Source: Longimicrobiaceae bacterium
GTDB taxonomy: Bacteria > Gemmatimonadota > Gemmatimonadetes > Longimicrobiales > Longimicrobiaceae
Assembly (NCBI GenBank): GCA_036375715.1
Contig: DASVBS010000045.1
Coordinates: forward strand, 1-64,000
Direction: 5' to 3'
DNA: 64,000 nt
The stretch's first letter is position 1. The number at the start of each line of letters is the position of its first letter. The notes beneath the pieces are model-generated. The model ran no database searches and was not told where the DNA came from. It saw only the letters and a program-made list of their open reading frames with translations. The position numbers and the translations under genes were made by a program. Positions 28,181 through 36,070 of this stretch are shown one piece after another.

Positions 28181-28644
28181 AGCTGACCCTGCTGGTGGTC
28201 GGGAAGGTGAGGGGGCCGATGGCGGATCCGATTCGTGAATACGAGCAGCGGATCCGTCATTACTTTTCGTTGCAGGTCGTGGAGGTGAAGGAGGAGCCGG
28301 GAGGTGGGAGGCGTTCGCCCGAGGAGGTGATGGCGGCGGAGGGGGAGCGGCTACTCGCGCGCGTTCCACCGGGGAGCGAGGTGATTGCGCTGGATCGGCG
28401 GGGCACCCAGTGGAGCTCCGAGGAGCTAGCGCATCATCTGGAGTCCCTGGCGGTGAGCGCACACCCCGGCGCAACGCTGGTGATCGGGGGCGCGTATGGT
28501 TTGTCTCCGCAGGTGCTCGAGCGAGCGGATCGCAAGCTGTCGCTCTCCGCGATGACCCTGCCGCACGAGCTGGCGAGGCTGGTCATCACGGAACAGCTCT
28601 ACCGGGCGGGGACGATCCTGCGAGGGGAACCGTATCACAAGTGA
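28177..28644 (+). CDS. rlmH: 23S rRNA (pseudouridine1915-N3)-methyltransferase RlmH
   Basis: A 155-residue SPOUT methyltransferase that modifies pseudouridine 1915 of 23S rRNA in helix 69. The SAM-binding knot is in VIGGAYGLSPQVLERADRKL, and the protein ends in YRAGTILRGEPYHK, the invariant C-terminus with Tyr-His. The start is the GTG in the GTGA overlap with nadB. This is a Firmicutes/Proteobacteria-type orphan gene, here at the end of the lpx-nadB run. Confidence 0.95.
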   Translation: MKLTLLVVGKVRGPMADPIREYEQRIRHYFSLQVVEVKEEPGGGRRSPEEVMAAEGERLLARVPPGSEVIALDRRGTQWSSEELAHHLESLAVSAHPGATLVIGGAYGLSPQVLERADRKLSLSAMTLPHELARLVITEQLYRAGTILRGEPYHK

Positions 28645-28657
28645 ATACTATTCTTGA

Positions 28658-28693
28658 GCGGGCCTATCCGGAGGCCCTCTCGTGCGGGCCCGC
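28658..28693 (+). promoter_or_regulatory. Alternative hairpins between rlmH and bshC
   Basis: GGGCCT (28660-28665) pairs with AGGCCC (28672-28677) around ATCCGG, and GCGGGCC (28658-28664) can instead pair with GGCCCGC (28687-28693). The two are mutually exclusive. CTCTCG follows the first hairpin as at 7148. An A+T-rich TACTATTCTT just upstream (28646-28655) could be a -10 but has no good -35. Whether this is a weak terminator, an attenuator or a leader structure is not decided by the sequence. Confidence 0.45.
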
Positions 28694-28741
28694 TGATGGC
28701 GCCCGCCGGCACCGGAGGAATCGCTGAGCATCGAGATCAGA

Positions 28742-30313
28742 GTGCAACCGGTCTCCGGACCGGCCCTGGTGACAGATTATCTGAACGGAGTGCCCTCGGC
28801 GCTGGAATTCTACGGCAGCGACCCGCGGGAGCTGGAGAGCTACCGTCGACGCGCCGAGTCGGTCACCCGCCGCTTCGACGCGGCGGCACGCGCCCGTGCG
28901 GCCGAGGCGCTGACCCCGACGTCGCCCACAGCGCGCCAGCGACTGGAGCGGTTCGTGGAGGAGGGCGGCGTCATGGTGACCACCGGTCAACAGGCGGGAC
29001 TGCTGACCGGTCCCCTGTTCACGATCTACAAAGCGCTGACCGCCGCCCGTCTCGCCCAGGAACTGGAGCGAAGACTGGGCATGCTGGTCCTCCCCGTCTT
29101 CTGGACCGCCTCGGAGGACCACGACTGGGAAGAGGTCAACCACGCATACCTGTCGATCGTGCGCGACGGCATCCGCCGCGTGCAGCTCACCCGCGCCCCC
29201 TCCGTTCCCACTCCGATGAGCCACGTGCTCATCGATGATGACGCTCGAATCATTCTAGAAGAATCATCGGACTTCCTTGTAGGAAATACTGATAACGAAT
29301 ATCTATTGAACTGGATTCGAGAGGCATATCGACCCGAAAAGTCGGTGGCGGGGGCCTTCACGGAGCTACTGGGTCGACTGCTGGCGCCGTTCGATTTCTG
29401 TATGACCGATGCGGCGCACCCGGCGGTGAAGCGGGGCTCGGCCGGGCTACTGGCCGAGGCGCTGGAGCGGAGCCGGGAGCACGAGCGGTTGCTGGCGGAG
29501 CGCACTCGCGCCATCGAGAGCGCGGGTTACCGGGGGCAGGTGGCGGTGCTGGAGGGCGCGACGAACGTCTTCCGGTATGGCCCCGCGGGAAGGGAGCGGA
29601 TTTACCGTGATGGCGACGGTTACCGGGTCGGGGAGGGGACGGAGCCGATGACGCCGGCGGCGCTGCACCAGGAGCTGGAGGCGGACCCCGGCCGCTTCAG
29701 CCCCAACGTCTTCCTCAGGCCGGTAGTGGAGAGCGCGGTCTTTCCCACCATCTCGTACGTCGGAGGCCCGGGAGAGATCAACTACTTCGCCCAGATTGCC
29801 GGACTCTTTCCGGCTTTTGGCATGGAGCCGCCCGTAGTCGCGCCGCGCGCCTCGCTGCTGCTGGTGGAGATGCCGATGCGGCGGCTGCTGGAGAAGCTGG
29901 AGCTCGAGCCGGAGCAGCTGGCGCGGCCTCGGCACGAGCTGGTGGAGCTGCTGGCGCAGGATTCGGTGCCGGACACCGTGCGCTCCACCCTGACGGAGCT
30001 GGGGCGTAGCCTCACGGAGGGGTATCGGATCCTGATCGAGGAATCGAAGCGGATCGATCCCACCCTGGAAGGAGCGCTCGCGCGTTTGCGGAACGAGGCG
30101 CTGACCCGGGTCTCGGAGAGCGAGAAGAAGATCACCCAGCACATCAAGCGGAAGGAAGGGGTGCGGATCGGGCAGCTCGATCGTCTGCTGGCTCACCTCC
30201 GGCCTGACGGGAAGCCGCAGGATCGCGTACTCAACGTGATTCCCTTTCTCGGGCGCCATGGTCTGTCGCTGCTGACCCGGATCTACGAGGAGATCCGGGT
30301 CGACCTGCGATGA
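28742..30313 (+). CDS. bshC: Bacillithiol biosynthesis cysteine-adding enzyme BshC
   Basis: About 523 residues. BshC completes bacillithiol synthesis by adding Cys to GlcN-malate. TGQQAGLLTGPLFTIYKALTAARLAQ and VFWTASEDHDWEEVNH are family signatures of its Rossmann-like core, and the long C-terminal coiled coil is present. Start: GTG at 28742 lies 22 bases from GGAGGA (28714-28719), whereas an in-frame CTG at 28724 lies four bases from it and would add six residues; a CTG start is possible. Bases 29251-29340 are strikingly A+T-rich (35 G/C of 90). It overlaps murJ by four bases. bshA and bshB are not seen here. Confidence 0.92.
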   Translation: MQPVSGPALVTDYLNGVPSALEFYGSDPRELESYRRRAESVTRRFDAAARARAAEALTPTSPTARQRLERFVEEGGVMVTTGQQAGLLTGPLFTIYKALTAARLAQELERRLGMLVLPVFWTASEDHDWEEVNHAYLSIVRDGIRRVQLTRAPSVPTPMSHVLIDDDARIILEESSDFLVGNTDNEYLLNWIREAYRPEKSVAGAFTELLGRLLAPFDFCMTDAAHPAVKRGSAGLLAEALERSREHERLLAERTRAIESAGYRGQVAVLEGATNVFRYGPAGRERIYRDGDGYRVGEGTEPMTPAALHQELEADPGRFSPNVFLRPVVESAVFPTISYVGGPGEINYFAQIAGLFPAFGMEPPVVAPRASLLLVEMPMRRLLEKLELEPEQLARPRHELVELLAQDSVPDTVRSTLTELGRSLTEGYRILIEESKRIDPTLEGALARLRNEALTRVSESEKKITQHIKRKEGVRIGQLDRLLAHLRPDGKPQDRVLNVIPFLGRHGLSLLTRIYEEIRVDLR

Positions 30314-31968
30314 GCGCGAGCATGGGCGAAGGAGCCGAGGCGGCTCCTCCTATCCGGCCGACCCCATCGAGGGGAGGCGGTGCCGCCTCTTCGCTGGTGG
30401 CGGCAGGAATTCTGCTGAGCCGCGTCTCCGGGCTCATCCGGGAAAGCGTATTCGCGTATTACTTCGGCGTGACCCTCTACGCCGACGTCTTCCGTGCCGG
30501 TCTGCGCCTCCCCAACGCGTTGCAGAACTTGCTCGGCGAGGGGACGCTGAGCGCCTCCTTCATTCCGATCTATTCAGAGCTGCTGGAGAGAGGAAAGGAG
30601 GAAGAAGCCGGGCGGGTGGCGGGCGCGGTGTTCGCCCTGCTGGTCGCGATCGCGGCTGCCCTGGCACTGTTCGGGATCATCTTCGCCCCGGTGCTCGTCA
30701 GCATCTTTCTGGCGGGCTTCACGGGGGAGAAGCGGGAGCTCACGATCACCGTCACCCGCATCATCTTCCCCATGACCGGGGTGCTGGTGCTGTACGCCTG
30801 GACCCTGGGAATCCTTAACAGCCACCGCAAGTTCTTCCTCTCATACGTCGCCCCGGTGATCTGGAGTGGGGCGATGATCGCCACGATGATCCTGCTGGGC
30901 GGCCGGCTGAGCCTCGATCGGCTGGTGATCGCCCTGGCCTGGGGGGCGCTGATCGGCGGCCTTCTCCAGTTCCTGATCCAGCTGCCCTGGGTCCTGCGAC
31001 TGGAGCGAAGCCTGAAAGTGCGTTGGGATACGCGGCTTCCCGAAGTTCGCGAGACCGTGCGGAACGCCGGACCGGCCATCATGGGTCGCGGGGTGGTGCA
31101 GGTGAGCGGCTACGTCGACACCTTCCTGGCCACCTTCCTGTTCCATGGAGCCCTGGCGGCGATCGGCTTCGCGCAGGTGCTGTATCTGCTGCCGGTCAGC
31201 CTGTTCGGCATGTCCGTCGCCGCGGCCGAGCTGCCCGAGCTCGCGCGGCAGCGCACCGCCGCCACCGAGGAGTTGCGCCGACGAGCCAGCGCTGCGCTGC
31301 AGCGCATTGCCTTCTACGTCGTACCCTCCTTCGTTGCGTTCGTCCTGCTCGGAGACCTGCTGGTCGCCATGCTCTTTCAGAGCGGCGGGGAGTTTGACGC
31401 CAGCGACACCAGGTTCGTGCACGCCATCCTGATCGCCTTCTCCATAGGCCTGATGGCGTCCACAGGTGCGCGGCTGATGAACTCCACCTTCTTCGCCCTG
31501 CGCGACACCCGCACGCCTGCACGCTTCGCGACCGTCCGTGTCGTCGTGGCCGCCGTCCTTGCGATCGTGCTGATGATCCAGTTCGAGCCGATCAGCCGGC
31601 TGGGCATCCCTGCCGGCGTCTTCGCCGGAGTGAGCATCGGAGGGCAGCCGCTGGGCGCAGTGGGGCTGGCCGCCGGATCGGGAATCGCCTCATGGCTCGA
31701 GTGGGGATTATTGAAGCGCGCGTTGCGGCAGCGGATCGGACCGGTGGGGGCGGGAGCGGCAACGGTCACGCGCATGTTCGTCGCCGCGTTGGCGGCCGCG
31801 GCGGCGGGATGGGGCGTCCGCCTTTTCCTGCCACCCCTCGACGTGCGCATCCTCGGTTTGGCCGTGGTCGCGGTCTATGGCGTGGTGTATTTCGCCGCCG
31901 CGGCAATGCTGCGCCTGGAAGAGATTCAGGGCCTGGCGAGCCGCCTTCACCACCTTCGTCGGCGCTGA
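30310..31968 (+). CDS. murJ: Lipid II flippase MurJ
   Basis: A 552-residue MOP-superfamily transporter that flips the peptidoglycan precursor lipid II. After a Pro/Gly-rich N-terminus, SSLVAAGILLSRVSGLIRESVFAYYFG and ADVFRAGLRLPNALQNLLGEGTLSASF are the typical first helices with the functional Arg residues. About 14 hydrophobic helices follow to the end. It overlaps bshC, and uvrC starts 68 bases later. Confidence 0.94.
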   Translation: MSASMGEGAEAAPPIRPTPSRGGGAASSLVAAGILLSRVSGLIRESVFAYYFGVTLYADVFRAGLRLPNALQNLLGEGTLSASFIPIYSELLERGKEEEAGRVAGAVFALLVAIAAALALFGIIFAPVLVSIFLAGFTGEKRELTITVTRIIFPMTGVLVLYAWTLGILNSHRKFFLSYVAPVIWSGAMIATMILLGGRLSLDRLVIALAWGALIGGLLQFLIQLPWVLRLERSLKVRWDTRLPEVRETVRNAGPAIMGRGVVQVSGYVDTFLATFLFHGALAAIGFAQVLYLLPVSLFGMSVAAAELPELARQRTAATEELRRRASAALQRIAFYVVPSFVAFVLLGDLLVAMLFQSGGEFDASDTRFVHAILIAFSIGLMASTGARLMNSTFFALRDTRTPARFATVRVVVAAVLAIVLMIQFEPISRLGIPAGVFAGVSIGGQPLGAVGLAAGSGIASWLEWGLLKRALRQRIGPVGAGAATVTRMFVAALAAAAAGWGVRLFLPPLDVRILGLAVVAVYGVVYFAAAAMLRLEEIQGLASRLHHLRRR

Positions 31969-32036
31969 CCCTCACGGAAACGGACGAGGATTCCGGGGTA
32001 CCATGGAGGGTTGCCGCCTTGCCGTGTCCCTGTGGT

Positions 32037-33896
32037 ATGAGAGTGTCCGAAACCATCCAGGAGAAGCTGCGCCACCTTCCCACTCGCGCGGGTGTGTACC
32101 TGATGAAGGGGGAGGATGGTGAGGTTCTGTACGTGGGCAAAGCCCGCTCCCTGCGGTCGCGCGTTCGCTCTTACTTCAACTCCGACCACTCGGAGTCGCT
32201 GAAGACGCGCGAGCTGGTGCGGCGGATCCGCGACTTCGAGACGATCGTGGTCGGCTCGGAGGCGGAGGCGCTGATCCTGGAGAACAACCTCATCAAGGAG
32301 TACCAGCCGCGCTTCAACATCTCCCTGCGTGACGACAAGACCTACCCCTACGTCAAGGTTACAGTAGGGGAGCCTTTCCCGCGCGTGCTGGTGACCCGCA
32401 AACTGCAGCGCGACGGCTCCCGGTACTTCGGGCCCTTCACCGACGTGCGGCGCATGCGTCACGTCCTGGACGTGGTGAAGCGGCTGTACACGGTTCGCTC
32501 GTGTCACTACCGCCTTCCGACGGAGGGTCCGGCTCGCCCCTGCCTGGACTACCACATCGGACGCTGTCTGGCACCCTGCGTGGGCCTTCAGAGTGAGGCC
32601 GACTACCGCAGGATGATCGATGAGGTGCTGGACATCCTGGGGGGACACACGCGCCGTGCGGCCGAGCGGATCCATGCCGAGATGGTGCAGGCCGCGGAGG
32701 CGATGCAGTTCGAGCGCGCGGCCGAGTTGCGCGACGCGCTCAGGCAGCTCGCCCAGCTGGAAAACCAGCAGAAGGTGGTGGACATCTCCGGGTCGGACCG
32801 CGACGTCGTGGGCATCGCCCGCGACGGAGACGTGGCTTGCGGTGTGGTCATGAAGGTCCGCGAGGGGAAGCTGCTCGGCCGGGAGACCATCTTCCTCGAC
32901 AACCTGGAAGAGGAGGCGGACGCCGCGGTGCTGGCCACCTTCGTGACCCGCTTCTACACCCTGGAGTCCATGGCGGCGGCGGAGGAGCTACCCCCGGAAG
33001 TGCTGCTGCCCACGGATTTCGAGGATCGGCTGGTGCTGGAGGGCCTGCTCCGCGAGCGCGCCGGGAGGGTCGTCCGGCTGCGGGTGCCGATGCGGGGAGA
33101 GAAGGTCCGGATGGTCGGGCTGGCCTCACAGAATGCGCGGCATCTGCTCGAGGAGAAAAAACTGCTGGACAATGCCGGCCTGGACCGGGCTCCGGATGCC
33201 CTGTACGACCTGCAGGAGTCACTCGAGCTGAGCACCGTTCCGCGCGTCATCGTCTGCTTCGACATCTCGCACACCCAGGGGAGCGAGACCGTCGCGTCGG
33301 CGGTGGTCTTCTCAGGCGGGAGGCCGGACAAATCGGAGTATCGCCGCTTCCGCATCAAGGGCGACTGGGGGAACGACGATTTCCGCTCGATGGAGGAAGC
33401 GGTGGCGCGATACTTCCGCAGGCGGCAGGAGGAAGGGAAGCCGCTTCCCGACCTGGTGGTGATCGACGGCGGGAAGGGGCAGCTGGCGGCGGCCCGTAAA
33501 GCGCTGGAAGCGCTGGACCTGGGCCATCAGCCGACGGTCAGCCTGGCCAAGCGGGAAGAGGAGGTCTACGCGCCGGGCCGCCCGGCGCCGATCCGGCTCT
33601 CGCGACGCTCTCCGGCGCTTCGGCTGCTGCAACGACTGCGGGACGAGGCTCACCGCTTCGCGGTCACGTACAACCGCAAGCTGAGGACGCGCCGCACCAT
33701 CCAGTCGTCGCTGGCGGAGATCCCGGGAGTCGGCATCGCGCGGCAGCGGGCGCTGCTCGAACACTTCGGCTCGGTCCGGGCGTTGCGTGCAGCGTCGGAG
33801 GCGGAGATCGCGCGCGTGCCCGGGATCGGTCCGGGGCTGGCGCGAGTGGTTCTGCGGCACATCGCGGGAGGGGATGCGACGGTGCCGGGGAACTGA
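32037..33896 (+). CDS. uvrC: UvrABC system protein C
   Basis: A 619-residue nucleotide-excision-repair endonuclease. The N-terminal GIY-YIG domain is AGVYLMKGEDGEVLYVGKA, a Cys cluster lies near residues 150-185 (CHYRLP...RPCLDYHIGRCLAPC), and a UVR motif ([19 protein letters not shown]) follows. The RNase H-like domain has VCFDISHTQGSETVAS and DGGKGQLAAA, and two C-terminal helix-hairpin-helix motifs (IPGVGIARQRALLEHFGS, VPGIGPGLARVVL) bind DNA. The ATG at 32037 and GTG at 32043 are both possible; neither has a clear SD. An intrinsic terminator follows. Confidence 0.95.
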   Translation: MRVSETIQEKLRHLPTRAGVYLMKGEDGEVLYVGKARSLRSRVRSYFNSDHSESLKTRELVRRIRDFETIVVGSEAEALILENNLIKEYQPRFNISLRDDKTYPYVKVTVGEPFPRVLVTRKLQRDGSRYFGPFTDVRRMRHVLDVVKRLYTVRSCHYRLPTEGPARPCLDYHIGRCLAPCVGLQSEADYRRMIDEVLDILGGHTRRAAERIHAEMVQAAEAMQFERAAELRDALRQLAQLENQQKVVDISGSDRDVVGIARDGDVACGVVMKVREGKLLGRETIFLDNLEEEADAAVLATFVTRFYTLESMAAAEELPPEVLLPTDFEDRLVLEGLLRERAGRVVRLRVPMRGEKVRMVGLASQNARHLLEEKKLLDNAGLDRAPDALYDLQESLELSTVPRVIVCFDISHTQGSETVASAVVFSGGRPDKSEYRRFRIKGDWGNDDFRSMEEAVARYFRRRQEEGKPLPDLVVIDGGKGQLAAARKALEALDLGHQPTVSLAKREEEVYAPGRPAPIRLSRRSPALRLLQRLRDEAHRFAVTYNRKLRTRRTIQSSLAEIPGVGIARQRALLEHFGSVRALRAASEAEIARVPGIGPGLARVVLRHIAGGDATVPGN

Positions 33897-33910
33897 CCCG
33901 ACGCTGAGGA

Positions 33911-33935
33911 ACCGGCCAGAAGCGGCCGGTGTTTT
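33911..33935 (+). terminator. Intrinsic terminator after uvrC
   Basis: ACCGGCC (33911-33917) pairs with GGCCGGT (33924-33930) with loop AGAAGC, followed by GTTTT. It lies 14 bases after the uvrC stop and closes the lpxD-to-uvrC block. Confidence 0.75.
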
Positions 33936-33976
33936 ACCAATACGTATTCCTCCCCTCCGGTAGCATCGGCGCACCC

Positions 33977-34804
33977 ATGGCGTACCCATCGTACTCGAAT
34001 CCCTTCGGCTTCATGCTCACCCCCTGGGTAAGGCGATTGCTGATCGCCAACGGGGTGATGTTCATCCTCCTGCTGGCGTTCGGTGGGCTCGAGCCGTACC
34101 TGGCGTTCATCCCGTCGCGGATTCTGACGCAGCCATGGACGCTGGTGACGTACATGTTCGTGCACCGGGGCTTCCTGCATGTCTTCTTCAACATGCTGGT
34201 GCTTTTCTTCTTCGGCCCGGTGCTGGAGGAGCGATGGGGATCGCGTGAGTTCCTGAAGTTCTACCTGCTGTGCGGCCTGGGGGCGGCGGCCTTGTCGATG
34301 ATCTTCCCCAACACGGGGATCGTAGGTGCTTCCGGGGCGGTGTACGGCCTGATGGTGGCTTTCGCGGTGTACTGGCCGGAAAGTCCCATCCATCTCTACG
34401 GGATCTTCCCGATCAAGGCGAAGTGGCTGGTCGGCGGACTGGTGGCGCTGAGCGTGCTGTTCGCGTTGAGTGGCGGGCGCTCCGGGGTCGCACACCTGGC
34501 GCACCTGGGTGGGGCGCTGACCGCCTTCGTCTACCTGAAGAGTCGGCTGGCGCCGTCCGCCTGGGGCCAGGTCTACCAGTCGCCCAAACCCGCGAAGCCC
34601 AGCAAGCCGCTCTTCGCGCGGCGGGAGAAGACCGAGTCCGCGGCCACCGCGACGCCCAATTCGGCGAGAACGCGCGAGCTGCACCGCTCGCTGGACGACG
34701 TGGACCGCATCCTGGACAAGATCTCGCGTGGCGGAATGGCATCGCTCACCCCCGAGGAGCGCGCGCGGCTCGAAGAGGCGAGCCGCAAGTTCCGCTCGAA
34801 CTGA
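33977..34804 (+). CDS. Rhomboid-family intramembrane serine protease
   Basis: A 275-residue membrane protein with about six helices. The catalytic Ser is in TGIVGASGAVYGL and the catalytic His in VAHLAHLGGALTAF; the first loop has the family's WTLVTYMFVHRGFLHVFFNM. After the last helix a Ser/Arg/Lys-rich linker leads to a C-terminal motif, SLDDVDRILDKISRGGMASL then TPEERARLEEASRKF, seen in rhomboids of Bacteroidota and Gemmatimonadota. It cleaves transmembrane substrates, here unknown. The ATG at 33977 is preferred over a GTG at 33929 that overlaps the preceding terminator. Confidence 0.92.
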   Translation: MAYPSYSNPFGFMLTPWVRRLLIANGVMFILLLAFGGLEPYLAFIPSRILTQPWTLVTYMFVHRGFLHVFFNMLVLFFFGPVLEERWGSREFLKFYLLCGLGAAALSMIFPNTGIVGASGAVYGLMVAFAVYWPESPIHLYGIFPIKAKWLVGGLVALSVLFALSGGRSGVAHLAHLGGALTAFVYLKSRLAPSAWGQVYQSPKPAKPSKPLFARREKTESAATATPNSARTRELHRSLDDVDRILDKISRGGMASLTPEERARLEEASRKFRSN

Positions 34805-34850
34805 GCCGAAAAACGGCCTTCAGAATTCGTTTCTGAGGCGCGATCTCCTC

Positions 34851-34884
34851 GAGAGGAGTCCTCCCGGATGGATGGACTCCTCTC
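34851..34884. terminator. Strong hairpin after the rhomboid gene
   Basis: GAGAGGAGTCC (34851-34861) is a perfect 11-base inverted repeat of GGACTCCTCTC (34874-34884), with a 12-base loop. It lies 46 bases after the rhomboid stop between convergent genes. There is no clean T-tract, so termination is inferred from position. Confidence 0.5.
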
Positions 34885-35211
34885 GGACGTTTAGCGCGTT
34901 TCTGAGGGATTTTCGCGCTGGGAGGCCGGAAGAGCGGGTAGGAAGTCGGCGGATTTGTTTCCGCATGACGATCACGCGGGTGCCGGCAGGGATGAGCCCC
35001 TCTGAGGGGCGGCCCTTGTAACCCTCGCGTACGACTCGGCGGTTTGCGCTCTGTGCTTTGCGAAAGATCGAGCGCTAGCCGGTGGGGAAAGTGGGGGAGC
35101 TCGGGAAGTTTTCCACGCCTTTCCCCGATTGTAGTTTACATAATCCCCATTATACGAACACACGTGAACTGCGCTTGGATGCTCGGAGGGATCTTCACGC
35201 CACCCAGCGAT

Positions 35212-35235
35212 CAACCGCAGAGGATCACGCAGGAT
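35212..35235. repeat. CAGAGGATCAC-type intergenic repeat, copy 1
   Basis: AACCGCAGAGGATCACGCAGGAT resembles the longer copies at 42697 and 50697 (CACAGAGGA-N-ACAGAGG units). It lies 18 bases beyond the 3' end of the minus-strand glycosyltransferase gene. Confidence 0.5.
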
Positions 35236-35253
35236 CGCTTCCCCGTGTCCCCC

Positions 35254-35973
35254 TTACAGCTTCCCCGTCATCGCCAACCACCTCAGGCGCCACACCCGCC
35301 ACACCGCCTCGCGCACGATCTTCTTCGACATCTTGCTCTCGCCGATGTTCCGATCCACGAACATGATCGGGATCTCCTTGATGCGGAACCCCTTCTTCCA
35401 GGCCCGAAAGCTCATCTCGATCTGGAAGGCGTAGCCGTTCGACTCCACCCGCTCCAGCTCCAGCGCCTCCAGCACCTCCCGGCGGAAACATTTGAAGCCG
35501 CCCGTGGCGTCGGCGAGCGGCAGGCCGGTCACCACGCGGGCGTAGACGTTGGCGAAGTAGCTCAGCAACAGCCGGCCAATCGGCCAGTTGACCACGGTGA
35601 CCCGACCGTGCAAGTAGCGCGAGCCGAGCACCAGGTCGGCCTCCTCGATCGCCTCCAGGAACTCCGGCAGGTGCGCGGGATCATGGGAAAAGTCGGCGTC
35701 CATCTCGAAGAGATAGTCGTAGCCGCGATCCAAGCCCCAGCGAAACCCCGCCAGATAGGCCGTTCCCAACCCCAGCTTTCCCTCCCGGTGCAGCACGTGC
35801 AGCCGCGGCTCCCGCTCCGCCATCTCCTCCGCCAAGTCGCCCGTGCCGTCCGGCGAGGCGTCGTCGACGACCAGGACCTCCAGCGACGGATCCTGCGCCA
35901 GGATCATCGGCACCAGCCGCGGCAGGTTCTCGCGCTCGTTGTACGTGGGAACGATGACCAGGGAGCGGGGCAA
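35254..35973 (-). CDS. DPM1-like polyprenol-phosphate glycosyltransferase
   Basis: A 239-residue GT2-fold enzyme similar to polyprenol-monophosphomannose synthases. LVIVPTYNERENLPRLV at the N-terminus, VVDDASPDGTG for nucleotide binding, LFEMDADFSHDP as the metal DxD region, and GFKCFRREVLEAL then KGFRIKEIPIMFVDR are family-typical. It lacks the C-terminal membrane helices found in some relatives. The sugar (mannose or glucose) cannot be read from sequence. It is divergent from the GT4-YfhO cluster and could provide lipid-linked sugars for it. Confidence 0.9.
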   Translation of the reverse strand: MPRSLVIVPTYNERENLPRLVPMILAQDPSLEVLVVDDASPDGTGDLAEEMAEREPRLHVLHREGKLGLGTAYLAGFRWGLDRGYDYLFEMDADFSHDPAHLPEFLEAIEEADLVLGSRYLHGRVTVVNWPIGRLLLSYFANVYARVVTGLPLADATGGFKCFRREVLEALELERVESNGYAFQIEMSFRAWKKGFRIKEIPIMFVDRNIGESKMSKKIVREAVWRVWRLRWLAMTGKL

Positions 35974-35991
35974 TTGAAGGCCGATAAATGC

Positions 35992-36020
35992 TTGAAGTTG
36001 GCCGGCACCGCCGGTATTGT
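35992..36020 (+). promoter_or_regulatory. Sigma70-type promoter of the glycan cluster
   Basis: TTGAAG (35992-35997) and TATTGT (36015-36020) with 17 bases between, 51 bases before the first GT4 start. The spacer contains the palindrome CCGGCaccGCCGG. Confidence 0.7.
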
Positions 36021-36070
36021 TACGGGATTTGCGAGCCCGGGAAACTACTCGCGGCCCCTGATGCCGACAA

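Larger units (their letters stand above)
34805..35253. other. Convergent intergenic region
   Basis: About 450 bases between the rhomboid gene (+) and a glycosyltransferase gene (-). It contains the 34851 hairpin, a second palindrome GCCCCTCTGAGGGGC near 34998-35012, an A+T-rich stretch near 35129-35160 with TATAAT-like sequence on the minus strand, and one copy of the CAGAGGATCAC repeat near 35216. No credible reading frame is seen. Confidence 0.6.

Noticed and set aside
34972-35214. A small minus-strand ORF in the convergent gap
   Set aside because: No homology by eye, no SD, and composition unlike neighbouring genes.
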